From: Pseudogulbenkiania subflava DSM 22618
GTDB taxonomy: Bacteria; Pseudomonadota; Gammaproteobacteria; Burkholderiales; Chromobacteriaceae
Assembly (NCBI RefSeq): GCF_900177275.1
Contig: NZ_FXAG01000019.1
Coordinates: forward strand, 1 to 64,000
Direction: 5' to 3'
DNA: 64,000 nucleotides
Shown here: piece after piece, positions 45,680-54,224 of the stretch
Position numbering within the stretch: the first letter of the stretch is position 1
Layout of the letters: the number at the start of each line of letters is the position of its first letter
Made by a program: the position numbers and the translations under genes
The notes under the pieces: generated by a model
The model's input: only the letters and a program-made list of their open reading frames with translations
What the model was told of the DNA's origin: nothing
The model's database searches: none

Positions 45680-46262
45680 TTACACCCGCTCCCCCCACAG
45701 GTCGTGCTCATCGGACGCCGTGATCTCCACCTCGACGAAATCGCCCACCTGCAGGCCCTCGGCATCGGCCACGAACACCATGCCGTCGATCTCCGGGGCA
45801 TCGGCATAGCTGCGACAAACCGCACCTTGCTCGTCAATCTCGTCGACCAGCACCGTCATGCGCTTGCCCACCCGGCGCGCCAGACGGACGGCGCTGATCT
45901 CGGCCGGCACCTCCATGAAGCGCTCCTTGCGTACCGCCTTGACCTCCTCCGGGTAGCATGCGGGCCGGTCACCGCCAGCACAGAAGGATGCACATCGCGT
46001 ACCACCACCCCTTTCGCTCCCAGACAACCCGTCACGATGACCTTGCCGTTTTCCGTCAAGGCCTCACCAATCGCATCCATCGATTCGGCAACAGCCGAAT
46101 CGATGAAGTCACAGGCATTGACCACGACCAGGTCGGCTCCATCGTAGGAGGGGGAAATATCGTAACCTTCGGCGCGAAGGCGGGTAAGAATCTGCTCGGG
46201 ATCAACCAAGGCCTTGAGACGCCGAGCGATACGAAGCCGACTTTGGGGGCGGAATGGGCCAT
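45680..46262 (-). pseudogene. rimO: Ribosomal protein S12 methylthiotransferase RimO, internally deleted and frameshifted
   Basis: RimO is normally about 440 residues and uses two Fe-S clusters to thiomethylate S12. Here the reading frame starts at 46262 with [14 protein letters not shown], then loses one base where the first cluster cysteine (LGCPKA) should be. A second frame continues [19 protein letters not shown] to [13 protein letters not shown]. About 290 residues, with the whole CxxxCxxC radical-SAM core, are missing. The C-terminal TRAM domain resumes ([20 protein letters not shown] to EHDLWGERV, stop at 45680). Two lesions make function impossible unless another copy exists. Confidence 0.85.
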
Positions 46263-46378
46263 ACGTTAGTAAAGTCCCGAATCTTATTGAAAGAATAGAG
46301 AAAGCCGGGGTCACGTGAACGACACCCGGCTGACAACGTGCTGATTATATAAGAAAAATGGTGATATCGGCGGACCGA

Positions 46379-46945
46379 TCAGGACTTGCCTTCTTTGTCC
46401 TTGTCGGCAGGCGGATAGGCGGGGAAGCCAAAGCCGGTGAACAGTTGCTTGGTCTGTTCCTGCATGCGGTTCTGCATTTCCAGATACATACCGGTGCTCT
46501 GCTCCAGGTAGCTCGACATCATGTTCTGCATGGCCGGGCCCTGCATCTTCATGAACTCGCCCCACAGGTTGGCGTTGAACATGGCGTTATCGCCGTACAT
46601 CGCCCGAGTCTGTTCCTGCATCTTTTGCTGCAGCTGTGTAAAGAGCTGGAGGTTTTTCTCCAGGAACGGCCCCATCATGCCCTGCATGGCCTGCCCGTAG
46701 AAACGGATGAACTGCGTCAGCACCTCATAGCTGAACATCGGCGCACCACCGTTTTCCTCTTCAAAAATGATCTGAAGCAGTACGCTGCGGGTAATGTCAT
46801 CCTGGGTCTTGGCGTCAACCACCTGGATGTCGATATTGTCATGAACCAGCTGCTTAACGTCCCCCAAGGTAATGTAAGAACTCGTCGCCGTGTCGTATAG
46901 CCGGCGATTCGGATACTTTTTAATGACCCGCTTCTCAACACTCAT
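46379..46945 (-). CDS. phaR: Polyhydroxyalkanoate synthesis repressor PhaR
   Basis: This 188-residue regulator represses the phasin gene and leaves DNA to bind polyhydroxybutyrate granules when polymer forms. The N-terminal PHB_acc_N DNA-binding domain (RVIKKYPNRRLYDTATSSYI, residues 5-24) is followed by VLLQIIFEEENGG and a glutamine/methionine-rich C-terminal part with PHB_acc repeats (QLQQKMQEQTRAMYG, EMQNRMQEQTKQLF). GGGAG is 6 nt before ATG 46945. It is divergent from phaP with a candidate operator between them. Confidence 0.94.
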   Translation of the reverse strand: MSVEKRVIKKYPNRRLYDTATSSYITLGDVKQLVHDNIDIQVVDAKTQDDITRSVLLQIIFEEENGGAPMFSYEVLTQFIRFYGQAMQGMMGPFLEKNLQLFTQLQQKMQEQTRAMYGDNAMFNANLWGEFMKMQGPAMQNMMSSYLEQSTGMYLEMQNRMQEQTKQLFTGFGFPAYPPADKDKEGKS

Positions 46946-47063
46946 GTAACACTCCCAGTTCATTGTCGTGGTGTTGTGTGCGAACAATTTATCATAAATG
47001 CAACAACATAGAGCAAATCTTCTAGCCACTGCATTGAGCAGCATGCTAAATTTTGCGAGTATA

Positions 47064-47078
47064 TTGTGCATTGCACAA
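47064..47078. promoter_or_regulatory. Candidate PhaR operator upstream of phaP
   Basis: TTGTGCATTGCACAA is a perfect palindrome of two 7-bp arms around a central T, 45 bp before the phasin start. PhaR proteins are known to bind GC/TGCA-type palindromes in phaP promoters, so this is a strong position and shape match. No second copy was seen at phaR itself. Confidence 0.55.
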
Positions 47079-47122
47079 TGCAATTCACACCGTACAACAC
47101 ACCACGGAGAGGGTCATAAACC

Positions 47123-47686
47123 ATGTTCACTACCAACGAGCAGTTCAGTAAGTTTTCGCTGGGCGGCGTCGAAACCGCGCTGCGCTTCGCCCAGATTTCG
47201 CTGGATAGCACCGAAAAGCTGGTGAAATTCAACCTCGAAGTTTCCAAACAGTCTCTCGAAGACAACATCAAGGTCGCCCAGGACCTCGCTGGCGCCAAAG
47301 ACCCGCAAGAAGCCGTCGCCCGCATCAACAAGCTGGCTACCGAGTCGGTAGAGCAAGCGGTCACCAACTCCCGCAATGTCTACGAAATCGTCACCCAGGC
47401 TCAAGGCGAACTGGCCAAGCTGGCTGAAGAAAACCTGGGCACCCTGAACAAGTCGCTGATCAACGTCATCGAAGACATCGCCAAGAACGCTCCGGCCGGT
47501 TCCGAAGTCACGGTCAACGCCGTCAAAACCTCGGTTGCCGCCGCCGCCGCTGCCATCAACAGCTTCACCAAGGCAGCACAGCAAGTAAACGAATTTGCCG
47601 AAACCAGCGTGAAGGCTGCCAGCAGCGCCACCGCTGACGCCGTCAAAGCCACGACCAAACGTGCCAGCAACACCAGCGCGTCCTGA
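47123..47686 (+). CDS. phaP: Phasin (PHA granule-associated protein)
   Basis: This 187-residue protein is almost entirely helical and rich in Ala, Lys, Glu and Gln. It has the phasin_2 wording: FTTNEQFSKFSLGGVETALR at the start, then KDPQEAVARINKLATESVEQ and a C-terminal Ala/Ser/Thr-rich tail (SSATADAVKATTKRASNTS). It coats polyhydroxyalkanoate granules and limits their size. GGAGAGGG lies about 10 nt before the ATG. It is divergent from phaR and ends in a strong terminator. Confidence 0.93.
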   Translation: MFTTNEQFSKFSLGGVETALRFAQISLDSTEKLVKFNLEVSKQSLEDNIKVAQDLAGAKDPQEAVARINKLATESVEQAVTNSRNVYEIVTQAQGELAKLAEENLGTLNKSLINVIEDIAKNAPAGSEVTVNAVKTSVAAAAAAINSFTKAAQQVNEFAETSVKAASSATADAVKATTKRASNTSAS

Positions 47687-47703
47687 TCGCTGCCCCTTGC
47701 GAC

Positions 47704-47737
47704 AAAAGGCCATACCCTGCACGGGTATGGCCTTTTT
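47704..47737 (+). terminator. Rho-independent terminator of phaP
   Basis: AAAAGGCCATACCC (47704-47717) pairs with GGGTATGGCCTTTTT (47723-47737), loop TGCAC. It is 17 bp after the phaP stop. Confidence 0.92.
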
Positions 47738-47852
47738 CATTCTTCCACTTTCAGACACCCTGCTCACGTTCCCCACCACACATCAGGTGCCCAATTTCCC
47801 ACGCGGGTTTACAATTCGGGTTTTACGAGCCCACATAGAAACAGGGTAGCGC

Positions 47853-48983
47853 ATGAAGATCAGTAGCAATTTTGACGCCGGCAGTATCGAAGTTGTCTCG
47901 ATGAACGGCTTTGAAGACATTCAGCTTCGCATTCCGAACGATAATGCCTCGCACTTTGCCCAGTGGTTCTACTTCCGCCTGCAAGGAGCCGCGTACCAAA
48001 CCTGCAACCTGCGCTTCCTGAATGCGTCCGAGTGCGCCTACCCCGAAGGCTGGGCCGACTATCACGCCATGGCATCGTACGATCGCATCAACTGGTTTCG
48101 GGTGCCAACCAGCTATGATGGCAGCGTAGTGACCATCGAACACGTGCCGCTGGCCAATAGCGTGTACTACGCCTACTTCGAACCTTACTCTTACGACCAG
48201 CATCTGAACCTCATCGGACAAGCACAGGGTTCCGGCCTCTGCCAAGTCTCCGACTTGGGCTCGACCCTGCAGGGGCGGGACATCAATCTGCTGACCATCG
48301 GTCATGAAGTCGAATCCGATCTCAAGATTTGGATCACGGCACGCCAGCACCCCGGCGAGACCATGGCGGAATGGTTCGTCGAAGGTTTCCTCAACCGCCT
48401 GCTCGACCCGATCGACCCGACATCCCGCATGCTGCTCGACCATGCTACCTTCTACGTGGTACCGAACATGAACCCTGATGGCTCCGTCCTGGGAAATCTG
48501 CGCACCAACGCAGCAGGAGCCAACCTGAACCGCGAATGGCTGAATCCCTCGCTGGAAGCCAGCCCGGAAGTCTTCGTCGTACGTCAGAAAATGCTCGAGA
48601 CCGGCGTCGATCTATTCCTCGACATCCATGGCGACGAGAACATTCCCTTCGTCTTCGTCGCCGGAACCGAAGGCGTGCCCAGCTACAACGACCGCATCCG
48701 CGCCTTGGAAGAAGCCTTCAAGCATCACCTGAAACTTGCCTCTCCCGACTTCCAGGACGAACACGGCTACGAAAAAAGCGCCCCTGGCAGCGCCGATCTT
48801 TCCTGGGCCACCACCTGGGTCGGCAACCAGTTCCAGTGCCTCGCCTACACGCTTGAGATGCCGTTCAAGGACAATGCCAACCTACCGGACGACGATTACG
48901 GCTGGAATGGACAACGCAGCCAACGGCTGGGCGAGGCCATGCTCACGCCCATATATGCAGTCATCAACAAACTGCGTGCCTGA
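47853..48983 (+). CDS. M14 family zinc carboxypeptidase (cytosolic carboxypeptidase-like)
   Basis: This 376-residue protein has an N-terminal beta-sandwich domain (about 1-120, including WFYFRLQGAAYQTCNLRFLN) and an M14 peptidase domain. The zinc ligands are in ARQHPGETMAEW (His and Glu near residue 170) and LDIHGDENIPF (near 255). NMNPDGSVLGNLRTNAAGAN and NREWLN form the substrate site, and the catalytic Glu is in YTLEMPFKDN (near 335). The layout matches bacterial homologues of cytosolic deglutamylating carboxypeptidases, whose substrates are unknown. No signal peptide. It stands alone and ends at a very strong hairpin. Confidence 0.9.
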   Translation: MKISSNFDAGSIEVVSMNGFEDIQLRIPNDNASHFAQWFYFRLQGAAYQTCNLRFLNASECAYPEGWADYHAMASYDRINWFRVPTSYDGSVVTIEHVPLANSVYYAYFEPYSYDQHLNLIGQAQGSGLCQVSDLGSTLQGRDINLLTIGHEVESDLKIWITARQHPGETMAEWFVEGFLNRLLDPIDPTSRMLLDHATFYVVPNMNPDGSVLGNLRTNAAGANLNREWLNPSLEASPEVFVVRQKMLETGVDLFLDIHGDENIPFVFVAGTEGVPSYNDRIRALEEAFKHHLKLASPDFQDEHGYEKSAPGSADLSWATTWVGNQFQCLAYTLEMPFKDNANLPDDDYGWNGQRSQRLGEAMLTPIYAVINKLRA

Positions 48984-48991
48984 ACGATTTG

Positions 48992-49036
48992 GCACCCAAG
49001 CAAAACGGCCGCTCAGCGGCCGTTTTGCTTGGGTGC
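48992..49036. terminator. Very stable bidirectional hairpin between converging genes
   Basis: A perfect 21-bp stem (48992-49012 with 49016-49036) has a 3-nt loop. Its arms contain CAAAACGGCCGC and GCGGCCGTTTTG, so each strand has an internal U-tract. It can end both the M14 gene and the reverse-strand gene at 49047. Confidence 0.85.
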
Positions 49037-49046
49037 AGGACATCAT

Positions 49047-50753
49047 TCACGGCGCAGCCGACGGCATCCCCTCTAACGCCTTTACCAGCTCGATTTCGAC
49101 CAAATACCAGTCGCGCCCCTTTTCGAGCACCTTTCCTAAGGCAACCTGGAAGAATTTGCCTCTGGCGCTCATATAGTACTGTTTACCCAGCATGTACGAG
49201 GCAACCGGTACAATGAGTGTATTGATGCTCCGCTCGTTCCTGGTCAAGGGCACAAACAGGGCGATTACCCCTCCCTGCCAAACATGCTCCGGCATGGTCC
49301 GCGGGTCCACCGCCTTGACATCCATCGCCCTCAGCGCAGCTGCTACCGGCCGATCGGTCAGGGTTTCGATCCCGAGAAAAATTTTCTCCCGGTGCAGACG
49401 TCGGATGCGCCGCACAATACCCACACTCCACGTGGCCCCCTCGCCTTCCTTGTACCCCAGCAACTCCCCCAGACTGACCCATTCGTTCCCGACCGCATCC
49501 AGTGAGACCCCCAGCCCGGTCTGACTGATATTTTCAATTTCCCACTGGTTGAAAACTTCCTTGGCCAACGGGGTTTCCTCAGGTCGCACAGGAACCGTCG
49601 GGAGTGCCTTATCTTTACGCCGACTGGTGACAAAACCATAGACCCGCAGGTCGGAAGCCGAACTGAAATTGTCTTTAGGCAGCGCAGCCGCCGTCTTCAG
49701 TTTCTGTTCATCGGGCTGGCGAATCAGGCGATGCAAGGTCCCAAGTCGATGCACCACTTCGATTTTACGGTTGCTGACCGCAACCCGCTCTGCACGTTGA
49801 ATGCGAACAGGCTTGGCGGCCCACTCTCGGCACAATACACGGAAGAGAACCGCATCCACACCTGGCTCGGCAAGACGAGCCAGTTCTGTCGGCATATGCC
49901 CTGTTTCAAGAACCGCCAGCCAACCATGCAGTATTTCGTTAACCTCGGCCGTGCTCCAATAACGGTAAAACCCAGAGCCGAACGTTCCCATGCAACGCGA
50001 GGCAGGATGCCCTTCATCCAGCACCACGGCAAAACTAAGGTCGGGAGAAAACTCGCGAACTAGGGCCATCCGGTTCGAGACCAGGCGCAGTAACTCGTAG
50101 GAAAAATTTAGCTGCCTAGGGGTCAAGTTACCACTGGAAAGCAAGGCCAGCATCTGCAGGATGAGAAACTGATCCTGTACGGTCGTACCTTCATCGTGCT
50201 CGCCGAAAAGGAATACCGGCGCCGACTCCAGGCCTCGTTCTTCAGCAAATCGGTAGACGTGATTGACGTTCAGCCAGAACACCTCCCCAGGCGAGACGCC
50301 TTGAAAGAACGACCATCGGGCTGCCTCACAGAAATAATGCATCATGCGTGCCAGCACCAAAGGCAGCATGGCATAGACACGGCGTTCATCCTCGCCGGAA
50401 AAGGACTGACTTAGGGCCTGTCGGTAGGCATCGAGAAATTCGCTGCCATATCCCAAAATCTGTCTCCGTAACTGTGCTTCCAGAACCTTGGGCATTCTGA
50501 TATTCATCAGGTACTGGATACCCAGTTGGTAATGAAACTGGGCCGTTTCCCGGTTAAGTGTCAAAACGGCCTCTAGCGTATCCGCAGACAACACCGCGCC
50601 ATTACGATTAAGCTCGGCGACAGCTTCCGACACCTTGTCGTGGGATGCAGAACCGTACTCCTGCTTCAGCGACTCGACCCATTCCTTGGCAGAGGCCGCG
50701 TTGCTGAGCGGATCGATCTTCTTCTTTGAGCCGCGCAAGAAAAAATCCAACAT
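49047..50753 (-). CDS. Large uncharacterised protein with PilZ-like C-terminal region
   Basis: This 568-residue soluble protein is not fully recognised. The N-terminal ~350 residues are helical (for example WVESLKQEYGSASHDKVSEA and MLPLVLARMMHYFCEAARW) and contain FGEHDEGTTVQDQFLILQML. The C-terminal ~200 residues contain WEIENISQTGLGVSLDAVGN, VGIVRRIRRLHREKIFLGIE and VARGKFFQVALGKVLEKG-like wording, resembling a degenerate PilZ c-di-GMP-binding barrel (NxSxxG and the paired strand). The arginine motif expected before it is not clear. It may be a c-di-GMP or cell-surface adaptor. A c-di-GMP link to the GGDEF-EAL gene nearby is only a guess. Confidence 0.65.
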   Translation of the reverse strand: MLDFFLRGSKKKIDPLSNAASAKEWVESLKQEYGSASHDKVSEAVAELNRNGAVLSADTLEAVLTLNRETAQFHYQLGIQYLMNIRMPKVLEAQLRRQILGYGSEFLDAYRQALSQSFSGEDERRVYAMLPLVLARMMHYFCEAARWSFFQGVSPGEVFWLNVNHVYRFAEERGLESAPVFLFGEHDEGTTVQDQFLILQMLALLSSGNLTPRQLNFSYELLRLVSNRMALVREFSPDLSFAVVLDEGHPASRCMGTFGSGFYRYWSTAEVNEILHGWLAVLETGHMPTELARLAEPGVDAVLFRVLCREWAAKPVRIQRAERVAVSNRKIEVVHRLGTLHRLIRQPDEQKLKTAAALPKDNFSSASDLRVYGFVTSRRKDKALPTVPVRPEETPLAKEVFNQWEIENISQTGLGVSLDAVGNEWVSLGELLGYKEGEGATWSVGIVRRIRRLHREKIFLGIETLTDRPVAAALRAMDVKAVDPRTMPEHVWQGGVIALFVPLTRNERSINTLIVPVASYMLGKQYYMSARGKFFQVALGKVLEKGRDWYLVEIELVKALEGMPSAAP

Positions 50754-50880
50754 GATGCCGCCTGTCTTAATAGCTTTTTATAGATAACACAACAATTTAC
50801 ACATAAATCACGCCACCCCAGTATCTTCACAGTATCCGCAGGATCGCTCCCAACATGCAAGATGCACTGACAAGTAAAAC

Positions 50881-50912
50881 AAAAAAAGCATCCTCATAGG
50901 GATGCTTTTTTG
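50881..50912. terminator. Rho-independent terminator after the H-NS-like gene
   Basis: AAAAAAGCATCC pairs with GGATGCTTTTTT (about 50882-50911), loop of 6, with A/T-runs on both sides. On the reverse strand it follows the H-NS stop by about 25 bp. Confidence 0.88.
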
Positions 50913-50936
50913 ATCTTGACCAAAGAACTGCGATCG

Positions 50937-51242
50937 TCAAATCGCCAGATCCTCAAGAGTTTTGCCGGTGGCGAGTAGCTCCTGAACCCACAGTGGCTTG
51001 CGGCCACGGCCAGTCCAAGTCAGCTCGGGATTTTGCGGGTGGCAATACTTGGCTTCTACCGGCTTGCGGGCCGGACCTACTTTGCCCAGCACCTCTTCCA
51101 CGCTCAGCCCGTACGCACGAGCAAGTTCCACAATCTGTTTTTTAGCTTTAGCTTTTTCCTCGTGCTCACGCCGTTTAATCTCGTTTTCCAGATCGCTTTT
51201 GAGGGAAAGTAGATCAGCAAAGCTCAGATTGGAAAGTTCCAT
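50937..51242 (-). CDS. H-NS family nucleoid protein
   Basis: This 101-residue protein has an N-terminal coiled-coil oligomerisation region (LSFADLLSLKSDLENEIKRR) and the C-terminal H-NS DNA-binding motif TWTGRGRKPLWVQELLATG (residues 75-93). Such BpH3/MvaT-like short H-NS proteins silence AT-rich, horizontally acquired DNA. The AT-rich gene at 1296-2114 would be a natural target, by inference only. It is a single-gene unit with its own terminator. Confidence 0.92.
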   Translation of the reverse strand: MELSNLSFADLLSLKSDLENEIKRREHEEKAKAKKQIVELARAYGLSVEEVLGKVGPARKPVEAKYCHPQNPELTWTGRGRKPLWVQELLATGKTLEDLAI

Positions 51243-51340
51243 TTAGTCATCTCACTAGTTTGAAAATATATTTCAATTTAGTCACAACCCAAGGATGCGG
51301 TCAAGTCTATTTTGAAAATTGCCAACTCGGCGATTCCGGC

Positions 51341-52318
51341 TTAGTCGATGACATAAGGCAGGCCGAGATCCATAAGGGCATTTTTATATTCCTTTTCAAG
51401 AAAGAGGCCGGTTTCCCAACCTGCAAGCTGCGCCACAGCAAGAGCAACCCGCGAACCACTCTGGTCACAACCAGTGTTTACGATCATGCCTATAGCTTGA
51501 TCACCCGTTGCAGGGCTATACAAGGAATCGCCTGGGTTTGCTGCCACCGGCAATTCGACGCGGAACAGACGCCTTTTCACCTTTCCCAGATACTGGGTTC
51601 TGGCGACAATTTCCTGGCCGGGGTAGCAGCCTTTCTTAAAGCTTATCCCACCCAGCACATCCATATTGATCATTTGGGGAACAAACTGTTCCTGAGTAGG
51701 TCCGGTGACCCATGGAACTCCTGCCGCAATATCCAGAAGCGACCACGCCTCACCCCCCACTTGTCGGCATACTTGCTCAAGCCGGCTTTTAACTACCCCA
51801 GAAGCAGATGCATCATAAGACAACAGCAAATTACCCGCCGGCAATCGGATCATTACACCAGATTCGTTGGCCATCACATCGTGCGCCTGCGCTGGCACAT
51901 CAGTAAAAACATCCCTCAAAACCGCCTCAGCCCCCGTCCCCTTTACCCCTGCCAGCTGCCAAGGTTCGGTCAGCACTTCAAGCTTCACTTGGGAGCGCAG
52001 CACAAACATGCTCAGGCGGCGACACAACGCAGCGGCAATATCGGCCGGGACCAGCAAGAAATAATCACCACGGAATTGCCAAATCAGGAAGCTCCCTAAA
52101 ACCCTACCTTTGGCATTGGAATAACTGCTGTACTGGCTACGCGACTCCGAGACCTCGCGCAGGTCGCTCGACAACTGCCCCTGAAGAAAGCCTTGTGCAT
52201 CACTGCCACTAGCTCGAATAACGGAAAAATGTGCCATAGAACACAGGGCGTTGCCATTACACACGGCGTCAAGCTGCTGCTTGAAATCATCGGCCACATC
52301 TGCACTTAATCCATTCAT
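51341..52318 (-). CDS. ygfZ: YgfZ/GcvT-domain folate-binding protein
   Basis: This 325-residue protein of the tetrahydrofolate-binding YgfZ family helps assemble or repair Fe-S enzymes. The diagnostic KGCYPGQEIVARTQYLGKVK, with the essential cysteine, is near residues 226-245. Other family wording is AQGFLQGQLSSDL (near 42) and YSSYSNAKGRVLGSFLIW. ATG 52318 has GGAAGGG 6 nt upstream; a GTG just before it is less likely. YgfZ normally supports Fe-S proteins such as MiaB and RimO; rimO itself is broken in this window. Confidence 0.9.
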   Translation of the reverse strand: MNGLSADVADDFKQQLDAVCNGNALCSMAHFSVIRASGSDAQGFLQGQLSSDLREVSESRSQYSSYSNAKGRVLGSFLIWQFRGDYFLLVPADIAAALCRRLSMFVLRSQVKLEVLTEPWQLAGVKGTGAEAVLRDVFTDVPAQAHDVMANESGVMIRLPAGNLLLSYDASASGVVKSRLEQVCRQVGGEAWSLLDIAAGVPWVTGPTQEQFVPQMINMDVLGGISFKKGCYPGQEIVARTQYLGKVKRRLFRVELPVAANPGDSLYSPATGDQAIGMIVNTGCDQSGSRVALAVAQLAGWETGLFLEKEYKNALMDLGLPYVID

Positions 52319-52513
52319 CACATTCCCTTCCGTTTCTGATTGCCGCAGAGACAGAGCGACTCATCAAACGTCGACGTCTCAAATCCTTGAATTCTGTAGC
52401 ATGATAGATTGGGCCCTAGCGCCACTTAATCAAGCATCGACATCGCCATTGCCCACAAAGCAATTCGGCCTTGACAAGTGGCGATGAAGCATATATTATA
52501 CGCCTCCATCAAT

Positions 52514-52589
52514 TCCCTGATAGCTCAGTTGGTAGAGCGACGGACTGTTAATCCGCAGGTCGCAGGTTCGAGCCCTGCTCGGGGAGCCA
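52514..52589 (+). tRNA. tRNA-Asn(GTT)
   Basis: A 76-nt tRNA with acceptor TCCCTGA pairing with TCGGGGA, D-arm AGCTCAGTTGGTAGAGC, anticodon loop CTGTTAA (GTT at 52547-52549), T-loop GGTTCGAGCC, and encoded CCA (52587-52589). It reads AAC and AAU. A terminator follows directly. Confidence 0.96.
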
Positions 52590-52593
52590 ATTC

Positions 52594-52626
52594 AAAAAAG
52601 CCGCACACTACCTGTGCGGCTTTTTG
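52594..52626 (+). terminator. Rho-independent terminator of tRNA-Asn
   Basis: AAAAAGCCGCACA pairs with TGTGCGGCTTTTT over a 6-nt loop (about 52595-52625), starting 5 bp after the tRNA. Confidence 0.92.
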
Positions 52627-52880
52627 CTTCCCGTGCAGTCAACACCAAGGCACGCCACCTGCGTTTCCCTTGCCAAGCAAGCGATATAAGTTATACGCCG
52701 CAGCCCCTACCAATGTTGTTGCAGTAGCGCTATATTCTCCCACGCCAACGCACCTGAATGGCATGCCAATACCCCCCCGGCCACCTTCCTGCCCACCCGC
52801 AGGGGATATCCACTATAGTTGATTACAGCCACCGCTTGGCACTTAATACCGAACCATAAACCCACCACCTGGAGCCAACT

Positions 52881-53345
52881 ATGCGTCTTATCCAAGAATT
52901 TAAAGAATTTGCAATGAGAGGCAACGTCATTGACCTTGCCATTGGCGTGGTGATCGGCGGCGCATTCGGAGCCATCGTAAAATCCCTTGTTGACGATGTG
53001 ATCATGCCTCCCATCGGGCTGATTCTCGGTAACGTCGATTTCTCCAATTTCTTTTTCGTCCTCAAAGAAGGCAGCAAACAAGCCGGACCCTACGTTTCGG
53101 TTGCTGCAGCCAAGTCGGCAGGGGCCATTACTCTCAACATCGGCTTGTTTATCAATGCACTGGTCAGCTTCGGCATCGTCGCCTTCGCCATTTTCATGCT
53201 AGTCAAATCGATCAACCGCCTGAAAAAGGAGGAAGTTCCCGCCGCAGCCGAGCCAGCCCCCGTCAAAGACTGCCCTTATTGCCTCTCCAGCATTCCCAGC
53301 AAAGCCTCGCGCTGCCCGCACTGCACGTCCGAACTAAGCTCCTAG
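52881..53345 (+). CDS. mscL: Large-conductance mechanosensitive channel with C-terminal zinc ribbon
   Basis: This 154-residue channel releases solutes on hypo-osmotic shock. The N-terminal helix ([20 protein letters not shown]) and first membrane helix ([20 protein letters not shown]) are followed by a short periplasmic loop and a second helix ([20 protein letters not shown], about 87-106). Beyond the usual charged bundle there is a CPYC...CPHC zinc-ribbon-like tail (residues 131-150), which E. coli MscL lacks. It is a single-gene unit. With betBA elsewhere in the window it is part of osmotic adaptation. Confidence 0.93.
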   Translation: MRLIQEFKEFAMRGNVIDLAIGVVIGGAFGAIVKSLVDDVIMPPIGLILGNVDFSNFFFVLKEGSKQAGPYVSVAAAKSAGAITLNIGLFINALVSFGIVAFAIFMLVKSINRLKKEEVPAAAEPAPVKDCPYCLSSIPSKASRCPHCTSELSS

Positions 53346-53429
53346 GGATACCCAACTCGCCCCGCCAAGTGTGCGGGGCACAGCACCAAACTTCCTTCAT
53401 TTGCTGGTCAGGTGCGGTTCACGTAAAAT

Positions 53430-53548
53430 CGGTACCGTTCTGGGGGAGTAGCCTCAATGCGCTAATGCATTGGCACGTGTCAACATACTTGGTTTTAACA
53501 CCATGGCACGCGCGGCCGTGAAGGCTTGGCAAGACCCATGACAGGCTT
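53430..53548 (+). ncRNA. yybP-ykoY manganese riboswitch
   Basis: The leader contains the conserved elements of this class: GGGGGAGTAGC (53442-53452), CGTGTCAACATACTTGG (53476-53492) and GGCAAGACC (53528-53536), with the two helices that bring the first and last junctions together. It ends 66 bp before the start of a TMEM165-family manganese/cation exporter gene, the usual partner. Mn2+ binding is expected to turn expression on. The exact limits are estimated. Confidence 0.85.
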
Positions 53549-53613
53549 GCACTTTCAGCTGGGGCTGCAGTGCAGATCCGTCATGGCGTTCTTCGCAGCC
53601 CCTTGGAGCCTTT

Positions 53614-54177
53614 ATGGAAGCCCTGCTTCTCTCTACGGGTGTCGTCGCCCTTGCCGAAATTGGCGATAAAACCCAACTTCTCGCCCTGCTTCTTGCGGCC
53701 CGTTACCGCAAACCCATACCCATCATCCTGGGCATCTTGATTGCAACGCTTTTTAACCATGCCGCAGCTGCCATGGTCGGCCAGTGGGTCACCAACCATG
53801 TCGGCGCGGATGTAATGCGCTGGATACTGAGCGCTTGCTTCATCGGCATGGCAGTCTGGATCATGATCCCGGATAAAATCGATGGAGACACCCGCTTTTT
53901 TGAACGGGTCGGGATCTTTGGCGCCACCCTCATTGCCTTCTTCCTCGCCGAAATGGGGGACAAGACCCAAATTGCCACCGTCGCGCTGGCCGCCCGTTTC
54001 GACTCGCTAGCCAGCGTGGTAGCCGGGACCACGATAGGGATGTTGCTTGCCAACGTACCAGCTGTCTTATTCGGGGACATGGTTTCGCGCAAAATCCCAA
54101 CGCGTGCAGTACACGGGGCGGCGGCCATGCTGTTTGCCGGCCTTGGCGTCATAACACTGCTGATACCACTGCAATAA
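53614..54177 (+). CDS. TMEM165/GDT1 (UPF0016) family manganese exporter
   Basis: This 187-residue membrane protein has six predicted helices and two copies of the signature ExGDKT: VALAEIGDKTQLLALLLAAR (residues 11-30) and FLAEMGDKTQIATVALAARF (near 109-128). Bacterial members (MneA type) export Mn2+, and the yybP-ykoY riboswitch in its leader supports that. The ATG at 53614 is preceded by a modest ribosome-binding site (TTGGAGCC). A bidirectional terminator follows. Confidence 0.9.
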   Translation: MEALLLSTGVVALAEIGDKTQLLALLLAARYRKPIPIILGILIATLFNHAAAAMVGQWVTNHVGADVMRWILSACFIGMAVWIMIPDKIDGDTRFFERVGIFGATLIAFFLAEMGDKTQIATVALAARFDSLASVVAGTTIGMLLANVPAVLFGDMVSRKIPTRAVHGAAAMLFAGLGVITLLIPLQ

Positions 54178-54180
54178 CAG

Positions 54181-54206
54181 CAAAGGGAGGCTTAACCTCC
54201 CTTTGT
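54181..54206. terminator. Bidirectional terminator between the exporter and the MCP gene
   Basis: CAAAGGGAGG (54181-54190) pairs perfectly with CCTCCCTTTG (54196-54205), loop CTTAA, followed by TTTAT. It serves both converging genes. Confidence 0.85.
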
Positions 54207-54224
54207 TTATAGTTTTGATTATTT

